Shown one piece after another: positions 1 to 8,144 of a stretch of 40,692 nt of DNA. Position 1 is the stretch's first letter, and each line of letters opens with the position of its first letter. The translations under genes and the position numbers were made by a program. The stretch covers positions 1 to 40,692 of the forward strand of contig JAIKXO010000129.1 of NCBI GenBank assembly GCA_024684065.1. The letters are read 5' to 3'. This stretch comes from Lachnospiraceae bacterium. Lineage in GTDB: Bacteria > Bacillota_A > Clostridia > Lachnospirales > Lachnospiraceae. Below the pieces are notes generated by a model, which saw only the letters and a list, made by a program, of their open reading frames with translations, searched no databases and was not told the DNA's origin.

Positions 1-347
1 GTGAAGAAGTTCTCTCCGCCGCCGTTTACGATAAAGAAGGAATCTCCGCCGATCTGCAGATCGAAAGGATTGTTCGTCGTCTGGGAGGAACCGGGGGTGG
101 TGATATTGGTGTTTATGGCACCGGTGGAAACACCGAGACCTATCTGCTTGGCGTTTACGCCGCCTCGTCCGGTATCGTTGTTTGCACCTGATGCATTGGA
201 GCTGGTCTGATAGATAAGCTCCTGAAAGGTTACGTTGTTCGCCTTGAAACCTACCGTATTTACGTTGGCGATGTTATTACCTATTACGTCCATTCTGGTC
301 TGGTGTGTCCTGAGCCCTGCCACGCCAGAAAAAAGTGATCTCATCAT
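1..347 (-). CDS. flgE: Flagellar hook protein FlgE (N-terminal part, cut by window edge)
   Basis: This is the first 115 codons of a rod/hook-family protein; no stop is reached before the left edge. The N-terminus (SLFSGVAGLRTHQTRMDVIG, then NNIANVNTVGFK) is the classic flagellar rod/hook helix plus the asparagine-rich motif shared by FlgB, FlgC, FlgE, FlgF and FlgG. It continues with the TF.E.I hook segment and an N-linked IGLGV motif. The position after fliK-flgD identifies it as the hook subunit FlgE rather than the distal rod protein FlgG, although some Firmicutes annotations call this gene flgG. Two in-frame ATGs (345-347 and 342-344) follow an AGAGAGGT ribosome site about 8 bases upstream, and I take the first. 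FlgE polymerises outside the cell to form the universal joint between rod and filament. The FlgE call over FlgG/FlgF rests on context because the C-terminus is missing. Confidence 0.88.
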   Translation of the reverse strand, partial: MMRSLFSGVAGLRTHQTRMDVIGNNIANVNTVGFKANNVTFQELIYQTSSNASGANNDTGRGGVNAKQIGLGVSTGAINTNITTPGSSQTTNNPFDLQIGGDSFFIVNGGGENFF

Positions 348-409
348 AAGTCATTTACCTCTCTTTAAATGTCTCCCTCTGTCAGTCGGGAGTCGGGCGG
401 CTTCCACAC

Positions 410-485
410 GCTGAGTTTAATTTATTAAACTCAGCGGGACCGAAAACATATGTTTTCGGCAATGATGGATTTACGGAGTAAATCC
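410..485. repeat. Cluster of three perfect palindromes between flgE and the gene upstream of it
   Basis: Three separate inverted repeats are packed into 76 bases. At 410-435 two 12-base arms (GCTGAGTTTAAT and its complement) flank two bases. At 440-459 there is a perfect 20-base palindrome centred on CATATG. At 467-485 8-base arms (GGATTTAC/GTAAATCC) surround GGA. They lie in the 191-base spacer that precedes flgE in the flagellar operon. None is followed by a clear U-tract on the minus strand, so they are not ordinary terminators. They could act as RNA stability or processing elements, or be copies of a mobile palindromic unit. A TATAAT on the minus strand (514-519) upstream of them may be a -10 box, but no good -35 accompanies it. 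Confidence 0.85.
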
Positions 486-538
486 TGTCATCTTATTTTT
501 CAGGTCCGGCCGCATTATAAGTTACATTTAAAATTTTT

Positions 539-967
539 TTAAACTATCACAGCTCCGTCGATATTCGTAAAAACATTTTCATCGGCTTCGCTCTGGTCCA
601 TTGCCGTGATCACGGTATTGTTCTTTACATTCACAATGAAAGCCAGCTCATCCATGATCACGAGCGATTCATTTATCCCCTTCTCGCCTGCTTTCTGTGT
701 TCCGTTTGTCAGCCTTTCAAGCTGACCGTCGGAAAGTTCGATGTTTCTGTCCGAGAGCCTCAGTGAAGCATGCTTTGAAAATCTTATCTCTCCCGCATTT
801 CTCTGTATTGGCTGTTCGGAATTACTAAGAGGCTTCTGCTTCCTTGAGAGGATATCGGCAAAGGCGCCCTTCTCTCCTCCCTCAGTCCCTGCTTTCGGGG
901 CTTCTTTTGGGGGAAGCTGCCCGGCAAGCTGTTCTAACGAGGGGTATTGACCGTTCATTACCCTCAT
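539..967 (-). CDS. TIGR02530-family flagellar operon protein
   Basis: This 142-residue protein lies between flgD and flgE, exactly where the TIGR02530 'flagellar operon protein' family is found in Firmicutes and some other bacteria. It has a short N-terminal NGQYPSLEQL motif, a variable linker, and a conserved C-terminal half (FSKHASLRLSDRNIELS, then a GI.ESL.I.DELAFIV segment ending N.NTVITAMD). I see no signal peptide or membrane segment. Its role is not known to me; the location suggests hook assembly or hook-cap function. The start was chosen at the ATG at 965-967 because GGAGGTAA sits 5 bases before it. The longer in-frame ATG at 982 has only a weak AGG upstream and would add five residues. 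The family assignment is from memory of motif and context. Confidence 0.8.
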   Translation of the reverse strand: MRVMNGQYPSLEQLAGQLPPKEAPKAGTEGGEKGAFADILSRKQKPLSNSEQPIQRNAGEIRFSKHASLRLSDRNIELSDGQLERLTNGTQKAGEKGINESLVIMDELAFIVNVKNNTVITAMDQSEADENVFTNIDGAVIV

Positions 968-1021
968 ATCGATTACCTCCATGATGACCTGTAAAAAGGA
1001 TCATCGAAAACGGATCGCTCC

Positions 1022-1759
1022 CTATGCCTCTGTAACCCCTGAGACTCCTGAATCCTCCGATGTTTCCGTGTCGGTTCCCGAGGTCTCTGCCTCCGAAGCC
1101 CTGGCTTCTGCGTTCGAAACAAGAAGAGCCATCCTCGCGACATATTCCTGCAGCGAAGAAACCTGCCTGTCGGTTATGAAGCCCTGCTGGTAAACATCCA
1201 TGTTGTTATATAAGGCCTGAAGGTTTCCAACATCTTCCTTATCAGCAAGCGTCAGATAATCGATATCCGGAAGCTTTGCCATCTTTTCGGCAAAAGCGTT
1301 CGCAAGCTCTGAAGCATTGGCATAATCTATATCCATAACGTTCGTGAGCTCATCGATGGAATAGGGCTCTCCTCCGATGTTAAGATATGCCTTATTGTTC
1401 TCAAAGGAAACGGAATCCACCTTGCCCTCTACCGTTGTAACGGCTCCGGTGGCTTCATTTGTATGCGACATTACCGCATACTGCCCCACAAGGCCTGAAG
1501 CCCTCTGCAGATTCATGGAACCGCCAAGATTCTGCATCTGCTCAAGTTCTGAAAACTGAGCATACTGAGAAATATACTCCGTGTTCGAAGTAGGCTCCAT
1601 CGGATCCTGATACTTCATCTGTGCCACAAGCAGCTGAAGGAACGACTCCTTATCAAGCGTCGAAGAACCGGCAGCCTTCTTCTGCTTTTCCGCCGCCACG
1701 CTTGCGGCAGAGGTCGCGCCACCAACCTGACCATCCATTACCGGTGCTACTAATGACAT
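1022..1759 (-). CDS. flgD: Flagellar hook-capping protein FlgD
   Basis: A 245-residue protein with the FlgD N-terminal domain at about residues 35-75: LDKESFLQLLVAQMKYQDP, then EPTSNTEYISQYAQFSELEQM. This is the most conserved part of the family and carries the export signal. Residues 85-140 resemble the shorter Firmicutes version of the FlgD beta domain. The C-terminal 80 residues are alanine/glutamate/serine/threonine-rich and probably disordered. FlgD caps the growing hook and is needed for FlgE polymerisation. It lies downstream of fliK and upstream of the TIGR02530 gene and flgE, as expected. A good AAAGGAG site precedes the ATG. The 89-base gap to fliK contains a hairpin (1811-1834). 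Confidence 0.93.
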   Translation of the reverse strand: MSLVAPVMDGQVGGATSAASVAAEKQKKAAGSSTLDKESFLQLLVAQMKYQDPMEPTSNTEYISQYAQFSELEQMQNLGGSMNLQRASGLVGQYAVMSHTNEATGAVTTVEGKVDSVSFENNKAYLNIGGEPYSIDELTNVMDIDYANASELANAFAEKMAKLPDIDYLTLADKEDVGNLQALYNNMDVYQQGFITDRQVSSLQEYVARMALLVSNAEARASEAETSGTDTETSEDSGVSGVTEA

Positions 1760-1810
1760 TTCATCACTCTCCTTTCTTAATTTTCAAAAAAGGTTTTATC
1801 CCTGAAAATC

Positions 1811-1834
1811 CCGCATATTCCAAAGAACATGCGG
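1811..1834 (-). repeat. Hairpin in the fliK-flgD spacer
   Basis: Read on the minus strand, CCGCATGTTC, a TTTG loop and GAATATGCGG form a 10-base-pair stem with one G-U pair, immediately after the fliK stop. There is no following U-tract, so termination is unlikely to be efficient. It may instead protect or delimit the mRNA upstream of flgD. Confidence 0.6.
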
Positions 1835-1848
1835 CTGACTGGCATTCG

Positions 1849-3339
1849 TTATGCCCTGTATTCCACACTCGTTCCGGTCATGCTCATGACCGAGGCGGTA
1901 AGCCTGTCATTTTCATCAAGCTCGGAGATCTCCTCCTCACTCATGGCATTCAAGTCAATCGTCCTTCTTACTCCTCCCTGAGAAGAGCTTTCTTCAAATG
2001 ATCCCCTGTTCCCGTTACTTGAGCTGTTCTGATCCTGCCCCTGATTAAGCCCGTGCTCAAGATTATAATTGGCTACCGAAACATCTATCTCAGTAACCTT
2101 CTGCCCCTGCTCCTCAAAGGTCTTTAAAAGCTGCTCCATCTGTCCCGCTATCGCATCCTTAACCTGTTCATTCTGGACTAAGATCTGAGCCCTTAAAATA
2201 TCACCCTGCTGGGTAACCTGGATGTTTACCGCGCCTAGAGATGCCGGATGGAGCATCATCTCCATCGAGGTACTTTCCGGACTGATGTTTATCTTTATCT
2301 GTTCGGTAACCTGATTTACGATCTCAGCATTCTCCGCATAGGAGCTGTACCTTACGGTCTCAACGACCTCACCTGCCTCGTTGACCTGTGTCTGGACCAC
2401 GGTCTGGGGCATCTGAAGCTGCTCGGCGGGAGCTTCCTCTCCCCTGTTTCCGCCCGACTGCTCGAAAGAATTTCCGTTCTTTGAGGCCTTTGCAGGGGTC
2501 TGGGTATTCTGAACATTGTAAATATCGGGTTTTTCCGGAGCTTCGGCATTTTCGGACTTCCCGGAAGACTTAACATCCTGACTGTTTACGGCTTCGGCTC
2601 CCACAGTCCGGTCTTCCACTGGTTTTTCCCCGTTTACGGTGCTGTCAGACGTATCTCCCTCACCCTTTAAGAGCCCCTCTGCCAGTGCTTCTCCCGGCAT
2701 CTCTTCGATATCATCATTTGAAACGAGCTCTTCAAACCTGCTTACGAGGCCTGCAAACTGATCGTCTGTAACGGAAAGCTCTTCCCTGAGGCCTTCTATG
2801 CTCTCATTCACTAACGCGCAGACGTTATTGATCCCTGAGAGCAGCGTCTCGTCTGTAAGAAGATCCACCGCGTTCTCAGTGCCTGTTATATCCATCATAA
2901 GCGCTTTTACGCTGTCGGGATCGAGCAGATCCGCCTGGGATAGTCCCAGGGTCTCCATCGCGTTTACAAGCTCCTCGTCCGTTATACCAAGCTCATCTTC
3001 GATGGCCTTTTTGATCTTATCGAGTTTTTCCGAAAACCTGTCTCTGATCTCCTGATCCGAAGCGTCCCCGCTATCCTTTACGGCACCATCCGCTTTTTCA
3101 GCCTTAGGGTTAAGATCCTTTCTCCCTGCGTTCTGAAGCTTCGCCTGGGCTTTCGGGCCGTTCTTGTCCGCAGTCTGAAAGCTTACCTTCGTATCAGTAT
3201 TTACCGGTCTTGCCTGAGCCTCCGACATAGCCTTTGAAAAGGAATTACCGTCATCATTTGAGGTCTGCGGCTTTATGCCCGGTATGGTGTCAGCCTGCGT
3301 AAAATATGATTTTAGGTCATTTATTGACGTACCTGTCAT
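1849..3339 (-). CDS. fliK: Flagellar hook-length control protein FliK
   Basis: A 496-residue protein. Residues 1 to about 330 are low-complexity, acidic and rich in Asn/Ser/Lys, as is normal for the ruler part of FliK. The C-terminal Flg_hook domain (about residues 345-430) is recognisable by MEMMLHPASLGAVNIQVTQQ, then LRAQILVQNEQVKDAI and LLKTFEEQGQKVTEIDVSV. This domain contacts FlhB to switch the export apparatus from hook to filament substrates. The tail after residue 430 (NQGQDQNSSSNGNRGS) is again disordered. A GGAAAGGAGAGG site sits just before the ATG. It lies between the MgtE_N-like gene and flgD, as in Bacillus (ylxF-fliK-flgD). The poorly conserved N-terminal half alone would not be identifiable. 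Confidence 0.92.
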   Translation of the reverse strand: MTGTSINDLKSYFTQADTIPGIKPQTSNDDGNSFSKAMSEAQARPVNTDTKVSFQTADKNGPKAQAKLQNAGRKDLNPKAEKADGAVKDSGDASDQEIRDRFSEKLDKIKKAIEDELGITDEELVNAMETLGLSQADLLDPDSVKALMMDITGTENAVDLLTDETLLSGINNVCALVNESIEGLREELSVTDDQFAGLVSRFEELVSNDDIEEMPGEALAEGLLKGEGDTSDSTVNGEKPVEDRTVGAEAVNSQDVKSSGKSENAEAPEKPDIYNVQNTQTPAKASKNGNSFEQSGGNRGEEAPAEQLQMPQTVVQTQVNEAGEVVETVRYSSYAENAEIVNQVTEQIKINISPESTSMEMMLHPASLGAVNIQVTQQGDILRAQILVQNEQVKDAIAGQMEQLLKTFEEQGQKVTEIDVSVANYNLEHGLNQGQDQNSSSNGNRGSFEESSSQGGVRRTIDLNAMSEEEISELDENDRLTASVMSMTGTSVEYRA

Positions 3340-3359
3340 CTTCCTCTCCTTTCCTTAGT

Positions 3360-3381
3360 ATTGATACCATTCGGTATCAAT
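3360..3381. repeat. Perfect 9-bp hairpin upstream of fliK
   Basis: ATTGATACC, the loop ATTC, then GGTATCAAT form a perfect stem-loop in the 92-base spacer between the MgtE_N-like gene and fliK, about 20 bases upstream of the fliK ATG and just before its ribosome site. There is no U-tract. It could affect translation of fliK or be an operator-like palindrome; the sequence does not decide. Confidence 0.65.
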
Positions 3382-3431
3382 TAATGTATCGGCTCAAACA
3401 TTGAAAAGCTTTATAGAATTTCCTTATTTGC

Positions 3432-4283
3432 TCAATCAGGATCCATAAGCTTTGTGATCCTGGAAGCGAAATCAGGCTCCATCGCTCCCAGTATCTTTGC
3501 CCTGGTAGCGGGCTCCAGTTTATCCATGATCTTGACGACAAGGTCGAGGCTGTCCCCCATCTCCTGGAAAATAGCCGCTGCGCTCTTGGGCTTCATCTCG
3601 CTGTAGACTTTTACGTATTCATCAAGCTCCTTGTCCTCCTCAAGCTGCGCGACAACCTGTTTATAGAGGTATTCCGCATTTTCGGGATCTATGCTCTCGT
3701 AAAATTTCTTGTACTCGTCAATGGTCGGAGCTTCTTCGGCAAATACGACCTCCTCGTAAAACTCGGTCTTAAGCTTCTGGAACTCGACCTGGCTGTCCTC
3801 AAAGGTCTGCAGGCGCATGATCTCCTCTTTAAGCGCGGCTATCTGCTCGTCATTCGTCGCCGAGCTTACCGTCTTTTTCAGATCCTCATTTTCCCGCCTT
3901 AAATTCTCTATCTCCCTTATCGCGTCGTTTATGTCCGTAAACTCCTGTTCCGGCTCAAGGTCGGCGCTTGCAAACTCAGGGTCCGGCAGGATCTTATTCA
4001 GGACCGGGACATCCTTGAAAAGAGGATACATCACGTTGGAACCAAATCCGCCGACATCCAGCTTTATCAGAAGCCCCAGGATAGCAAGCCATATTATGAT
4101 GATAAGCAGAACTATAAGGACAACAGAAAAAGAACCGCCTTCGTCGTCGTTTTCCGCATCAGTATAAAGGGTCGCCCCTTCATCCGAAACAGTGGCGTCA
4201 AAGCCGGCTTTTTCCTTTTTCTTCTTTTTCTTTTTACCTTCTGCCTGTTCTCCCTCTAAGAGTTCCTCATCTTCCTTTGCCAT
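3432..4283 (-). CDS. MotE/YlxF-like flagellar protein with MgtE_N-like domain
   Basis: A 283-residue single-pass membrane protein. Residues 1-50 are highly charged with a lysine run (residues 17-25). One strong membrane helix spans about residues 53-75 (VVLIVLLIIIIWLAILGLLI). A coiled coil covers roughly 112-175, and the C-terminus (about 185-282) resembles the MgtE N-terminal helical domain (MKPKSAAAIFQEM..., then KLEPATRAKILGAMEPDFAS). This is the COG3334 architecture of B. subtilis YlxF and rhizobial MotE, which in rhizobia acts as a periplasmic motor chaperone. The position between fliJ and fliK equals ylxF in Bacillus. The C-terminal domain is predicted outside the membrane. It is not a magnesium transporter, since it lacks the MgtE transmembrane channel. 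The name MotE is by analogy. Confidence 0.82.
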   Translation of the reverse strand: MAKEDEELLEGEQAEGKKKKKKKEKAGFDATVSDEGATLYTDAENDDEGGSFSVVLIVLLIIIIWLAILGLLIKLDVGGFGSNVMYPLFKDVPVLNKILPDPEFASADLEPEQEFTDINDAIREIENLRRENEDLKKTVSSATNDEQIAALKEEIMRLQTFEDSQVEFQKLKTEFYEEVVFAEEAPTIDEYKKFYESIDPENAEYLYKQVVAQLEEDKELDEYVKVYSEMKPKSAAAIFQEMGDSLDLVVKIMDKLEPATRAKILGAMEPDFASRITKLMDPD

Positions 4284-4331
4284 AACCGTCTATCCCCGCA
4301 AAGTCTTTTTATCATAAATCATTTACAGTCC

Positions 4332-4778
4332 TTATTTCTGCCCTGCCCCAAAACGGTAGCTTACGAGCTCGTCTATCTCCTTGCCCTCCGAGGCCTTGAT
4401 TTCCTCTAAGAACACCTCAAAGGCATTCTCCTTGAGCTTCTCCTGCGTCTTTCTTTCCTGGATCGCATCCTTAAGCTTTTCCCGCTCCTCATCAAGTCTC
4501 TCCTCTGCCCTTCTGATATTGAGCTTCTGGAGTTCGGCCTGATATTTCATGTATTCTATGGCTTCGAGAGTTTCCTGGATCTTTAAGATATTTATGGCTC
4601 CGTTATACAGTTTTTCAAGCTCACGCTCATAATCCGCCTGACGGCGCTTTATCGCTTCAAGCTTTTCCTCTTCTTCATTAAGCTCGGCCTGGGCGACGGC
4701 ATACTCATTCCTTGCCTGCGTCTCAAGCTTTTCCTTCAGATCCAGGATGTTCTGCATCCTGTAAATAAATCTTGCCAT
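4332..4778 (-). CDS. fliJ: Flagellar export chaperone/stalk protein FliJ
   Basis: A 148-residue, almost wholly helical protein with long charged heptads (EEEEKLEAIKRRQADYEREL and more), typical of FliJ. The N-terminal FIYRMQNILDLKEKLE matches the conserved start of Firmicutes FliJ. FliJ forms the central stalk of the FliI hexamer and escorts export chaperones to FlhA. It directly follows fliI, with a 102-base gap, and precedes the MgtE_N-like gene. The ATG has AGGA close upstream. FliJ is poorly conserved, so the call leans on length, coiled-coil character and context. Confidence 0.88.
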   Translation of the reverse strand: MARFIYRMQNILDLKEKLETQARNEYAVAQAELNEEEEKLEAIKRRQADYERELEKLYNGAINILKIQETLEAIEYMKYQAELQKLNIRRAEERLDEEREKLKDAIQERKTQEKLKENAFEVFLEEIKASEGKEIDELVSYRFGAGQK

Positions 4779-4880
4779 ATCCTGTTTCCCGTTCTGCAGC
4801 GCTTCCCGAAAAAATCACTGTCTGCGAAAGCATCTGAAACAAAGATCCCGGTCCCTTAAGCTGTCTTTAAAAACCCCGGT

Positions 4881-6185
4881 TCAGTCAAAAATCGTTTCCA
4901 AAAGCTCTATCTCATTATCAAACTGAAATTTGCTGTCCACCTCCTGGCACAGGTATTCGTTCACCTTATCTATCTTGCTTATCGCGAAATCAATGCCCGG
5001 ATTCGAGCCTGCCTTATAGGCTCCTATATTGATCAGGTCCTCAGCCTCATTGTAAGTCGCAAGCACGTTCTTAAGCCTTCCTGCGGCTGCCTTATGCTCT
5101 TTTGTGGCAACCTGGCTCATACACCTTGATATGCTCGCGAGTATATCTATGGCCGGATAATGATTCTTATGGGCAAGCTTCCGGTTGAGCACGATGTGCC
5201 CGTCTAAGATCCCTCTCGCCGTATCCGTTATAGGTTCGTTAAAATCATCCCCGTCCACAAGAACGGTATACAGCCCGGTGATAGATCCTTTATCGGAATT
5301 CCCTGCCCTTTCAAGGAGCTTCGGAAGCTCCGCGTAGACGCTCGGAGGATATCCCCTGGTGACCGGGGGTTCTCCGCTTGCAAGGCCTATCTCCCTCTGA
5401 GCCATGGAAAAACGGGTAAGGGAATCCATCATCAGAAGAACGTCCTTGCCCTGATCCCGAAAATACTCCGCTATGGCGGTTGCGGTCATGGGTGCCTTTT
5501 TCCTTACGAGGGCCGGTTTATCAGATGTCGCGCAGACAACGATCGAGCGCTTCATCCCCTCTTCGCCCATGTCCCTTTCAATAAATTCCCTGACCTCTCT
5601 TCCACGCTCCCCTATAAGGGCGATAACGTTTATATCCGCCTTGGTGTTTCTGGCAAACATCCCGAGCAGAGTACTCTTCCCGACGCCCGAGCCCGCAAAG
5701 ATCCCTATACGCTGGCCTTTTCCGATGGTAAGTATCCCGTCTACGGCCTTTACCCCTAAAGGAAGCGGATCCCTTATTATCTCCCTGTCCATGGGATCCG
5801 GAGGATTCGCGTCTATCGGGTAGCTTTTTCCGGTATTGATCCTGGTCCCGTCAGAAAGCCTTCCGAGTCCGTCAAGCGTAAGACCTAAAAGCTCTTCTCC
5901 GACGCTGACTGTCAGGGGTTCTCCGGTATTCTCGACTATACATCCGTATCCTATGCCCTCCGTTACATCATAGGGCATGAGCAGCGTCCTGTTATCCTTA
6001 AATCCCACGACCTCCGCATTCACATACCTGCCGGTACTGCTGTCGATTATTATCCGGCACATATCATTGAGCTTTGCGTCAGGCCCTATGGACTCTATGG
6101 TGAGCCCGACCACGTTTACGACCTTGCCGAGCCTCTTAAAATATGTTTTTGAAAGCGCATGCCTGTATTTATTGTTATTGTTCAT
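4881..6185 (-). CDS. fliI: Flagellum-specific export ATPase FliI
   Basis: A 434-residue member of the F1/type III secretion ATPase family. Walker A GSGVGKST is at residues 165-172, Walker B LLMMDSLTRFS around 250-260, and the arginine-rich IGERGREVREF motif at about 191-201. The preceding beta-barrel domain (residues 20-95) and the C-terminal helical domain (about 370-434) are both present, so the protein is full length. It hydrolyses ATP at the cytoplasmic face of the flagellar export gate, in complex with FliH and FliJ, whose genes flank it. The family-specific LPLGVKAVDGILTIGKGQRI segment separates it from ATP synthase beta. The ribosome site is weak (GAGA). Confidence 0.97.
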   Translation of the reverse strand: MNNNNKYRHALSKTYFKRLGKVVNVVGLTIESIGPDAKLNDMCRIIIDSSTGRYVNAEVVGFKDNRTLLMPYDVTEGIGYGCIVENTGEPLTVSVGEELLGLTLDGLGRLSDGTRINTGKSYPIDANPPDPMDREIIRDPLPLGVKAVDGILTIGKGQRIGIFAGSGVGKSTLLGMFARNTKADINVIALIGERGREVREFIERDMGEEGMKRSIVVCATSDKPALVRKKAPMTATAIAEYFRDQGKDVLLMMDSLTRFSMAQREIGLASGEPPVTRGYPPSVYAELPKLLERAGNSDKGSITGLYTVLVDGDDFNEPITDTARGILDGHIVLNRKLAHKNHYPAIDILASISRCMSQVATKEHKAAAGRLKNVLATYNEAEDLINIGAYKAGSNPGIDFAISKIDKVNEYLCQEVDSKFQFDNEIELLETIFD

Positions 6186-6227
6186 ATCTGATCTTGTGTC
6201 TCAGGTGCTTTTTGCCGGGGCATAATG

Positions 6228-7121
6228 TCATCCCTCGCCCGGCGTATAGGATAACAGCCTGAGCTCTTTCTTTAAAAGCGATAATTCCGTTCCGAGCCCG
6301 CATTCGTAAATTCCGCTTTCACATTCCACGAAGCAGTCGGAAGGCTTCAAAGTCACGTCTTCGACTATCTCGACCGAATCCACCCCTCCGACGCTGTTTA
6401 TGATGTCCTCCTTAAATGCGCTCACATAGGCGTAATCATCTGTTGATACATGTACGAAGAAATTCCTGCCACCCTCTATGTTCTTTATGGCATCCTTCAT
6501 GAGATTTATTATGACCTCAGTCTGATCCGAGAGATTTACGCCAAGGACATGCTCATAGACTTCCGTCAGATCCCTGACAAGCTGGATTTCAAGTTCCTCA
6601 TACCTGTCTTTATACTCTTCCTCTAACTCCCTGCCCCTGTCTGCAAGAGCCCGCTCTTTTTCCGCATATTCGGTCTCGGCCTTTACAAGGCCTGCCTGAT
6701 ATCCCTCTTTCTCCGCAGCGTTTCTTGCTTCCACTTTCAGAGCTTCCGACTCCTTTGCGGCGTCATCAAGTATCCTCTGGGCTTCGGCGCCCGCCTCATC
6801 GATTATACGCTCTGCTTCCTCTTTTGCCTGCTCTATGAGTTCGTCATAATTTACGCGGGGAGCTTCCTTTATCACATTGCCTCCGCCGCCTGATTCCTCA
6901 TAACCGCCGTCGCTGTCGGTCCCGAGAAGGGCCTCTACCTGTTCCGCATCAAGTCCCAAAGAAAACTCATCCGCAAAATCACTGTCGCCTTCCGAATCCA
7001 TTTCAAGGATTTCCGCCAACTTATGCATCTTGTCGGCGATCAGCTCATTTGAATCGATCACTCTCGCGTCATCGCTTTTTACCTTATAAATACTCGACTT
7101 AAAAAGATTGCCGCTAGACAA
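6228..7121 (-). CDS. fliH: Flagellar assembly protein FliH
   Basis: A 297-residue protein between fliG and fliI. Residues 1-95 are acidic and variable, about 95-185 is a long coiled coil (EQAKEEAERIIDEAGAEAQR and following), and about 185-290 is the conserved FliH/YscL C-terminal domain (VNLSDQTEVIINLMKDAIKN, later LKPSDCFVECESG). FliH dimers bind FliI and tether it to the C-ring. The start is a TTG at 7119-7121 preceded by GGAGGT 9 bases away; no upstream ATG competes. The reading frame overlaps the end of fliG by 8 bases, which suggests translational coupling. It is longer than Bacillus FliH because of the acidic N-terminal extension. Confidence 0.9.
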   Translation of the reverse strand: MSSGNLFKSSIYKVKSDDARVIDSNELIADKMHKLAEILEMDSEGDSDFADEFSLGLDAEQVEALLGTDSDGGYEESGGGGNVIKEAPRVNYDELIEQAKEEAERIIDEAGAEAQRILDDAAKESEALKVEARNAAEKEGYQAGLVKAETEYAEKERALADRGRELEEEYKDRYEELEIQLVRDLTEVYEHVLGVNLSDQTEVIINLMKDAIKNIEGGRNFFVHVSTDDYAYVSAFKEDIINSVGGVDSVEIVEDVTLKPSDCFVECESGIYECGLGTELSLLKKELRLLSYTPGEG

Positions 7122-8136
7122 CTATCTCGTCACCTCCGCCTCTGGAAATAACGATCTCCGACGAGTCTTCAAGTCTTCTGATGATGTTTACTATCTTCTG
7201 CTGGGCCTCTTCAACATCCTTCATACGGACAGGACCCATAAATTCCATATCCTCCTTTATCATAACGGCCAGACGCTTTGAGAGGTTGTTGAATATAGCA
7301 TTCTGAACCTCCTCGTTTGCGCCCTTAAGCGCGATCGCCAGATCGTTATTATCAACCTCCCTGAGAACTCTCTGTATGGACCTGTCGTCAAGAAGCAGGA
7401 TATCCTCAAATACGAACATCTTCTTACGGATCTCGTCGGCAAGCTCGGGCTCGTCAATTTCGAGAGTCTCCATGATATGCTTCTCTGTGCTCCTGTCTAC
7501 GGTATTCAATATCTCAACAACAGAATCCACGCCGCCGACAATTGTATAATCCTGATTTACAAGATTCGAAAGCTTTGTCTCCAATATCTTCTCCACATCC
7601 TTTATAACGTCCGGGGATGTCCTGTCCATCGTCGCGATACGCTTTGCCACGTCGCTCTGCCTGTCGGGCGGAAGAGCGGATATGATCATCGCCGCCTGGG
7701 AAGGACTTAAATACGATAAAATAAGAGCGATCGTCTGCGGATGCTCGTCCTGAATAAAGTTGAGCACCTGAGACGCCTCTGTTTTCCTGATAAATTCAAA
7801 CGGCTTGACCTGAAGCGAAGCGGTAAGCTTCCCAATGACCTCCAAAGCCCTTTCCGCGCCGAGCGCGTTTTCCAGAAGTTCCTTCGCATAGCCGATACCG
7901 CCTTCCGCGATATACTGCTGAGCCAGGCATACCTGGTAGAACTCCTCTATGACCGCCTCTTTGACCTGCGGCGTCACGCTCCTTGTATTTGCGATCTCAA
8001 GAGTAAGCTCTTCTATCTCCTCTTCTTTAAGATACTTAAAAATAAGCGCAGATCTCTCAGGCCCCAGAGCTATGAGCAGGATCGCGCTTTTCTGAAGTCC
8101 CGATATACTATCGTTCCCCTGCGACTGCATCGGCAT
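7114..8136 (-). CDS. fliG: Flagellar motor switch protein FliG
   Basis: A 340-residue protein of normal FliG length. Key features are the N-terminal GLQKSAILLIALGPE segment (FliF-binding), the EHPQTIALILSYL hallmark near residue 130, the LLDDRSIQRVLREVD segment, and the C-terminal torque helix region KEDMEFMGPVRMKDVEEAQQ, where charged residues meet the stator MotA. FliG is the rotor component of the C-ring that couples ion flow to rotation. The ATG lies 8 bases after the fliF stop, and the 3' end overlaps fliH by 8 bases, so fliF-fliG-fliH looks translationally coupled. Confidence 0.97.
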   Translation of the reverse strand: MPMQSQGNDSISGLQKSAILLIALGPERSALIFKYLKEEEIEELTLEIANTRSVTPQVKEAVIEEFYQVCLAQQYIAEGGIGYAKELLENALGAERALEVIGKLTASLQVKPFEFIRKTEASQVLNFIQDEHPQTIALILSYLSPSQAAMIISALPPDRQSDVAKRIATMDRTSPDVIKDVEKILETKLSNLVNQDYTIVGGVDSVVEILNTVDRSTEKHIMETLEIDEPELADEIRKKMFVFEDILLLDDRSIQRVLREVDNNDLAIALKGANEEVQNAIFNNLSKRLAVMIKEDMEFMGPVRMKDVEEAQQKIVNIIRRLEDSSEIVISRGGGDEIVV

Positions 8137-8144
8137 TTCTTATA

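Noticed and set aside
3432..4283. Magnesium transporter MgtE
   Set aside because: Only an MgtE_N-like C-terminal domain and one membrane helix are present; the channel domain is missing and the context is flagellar.
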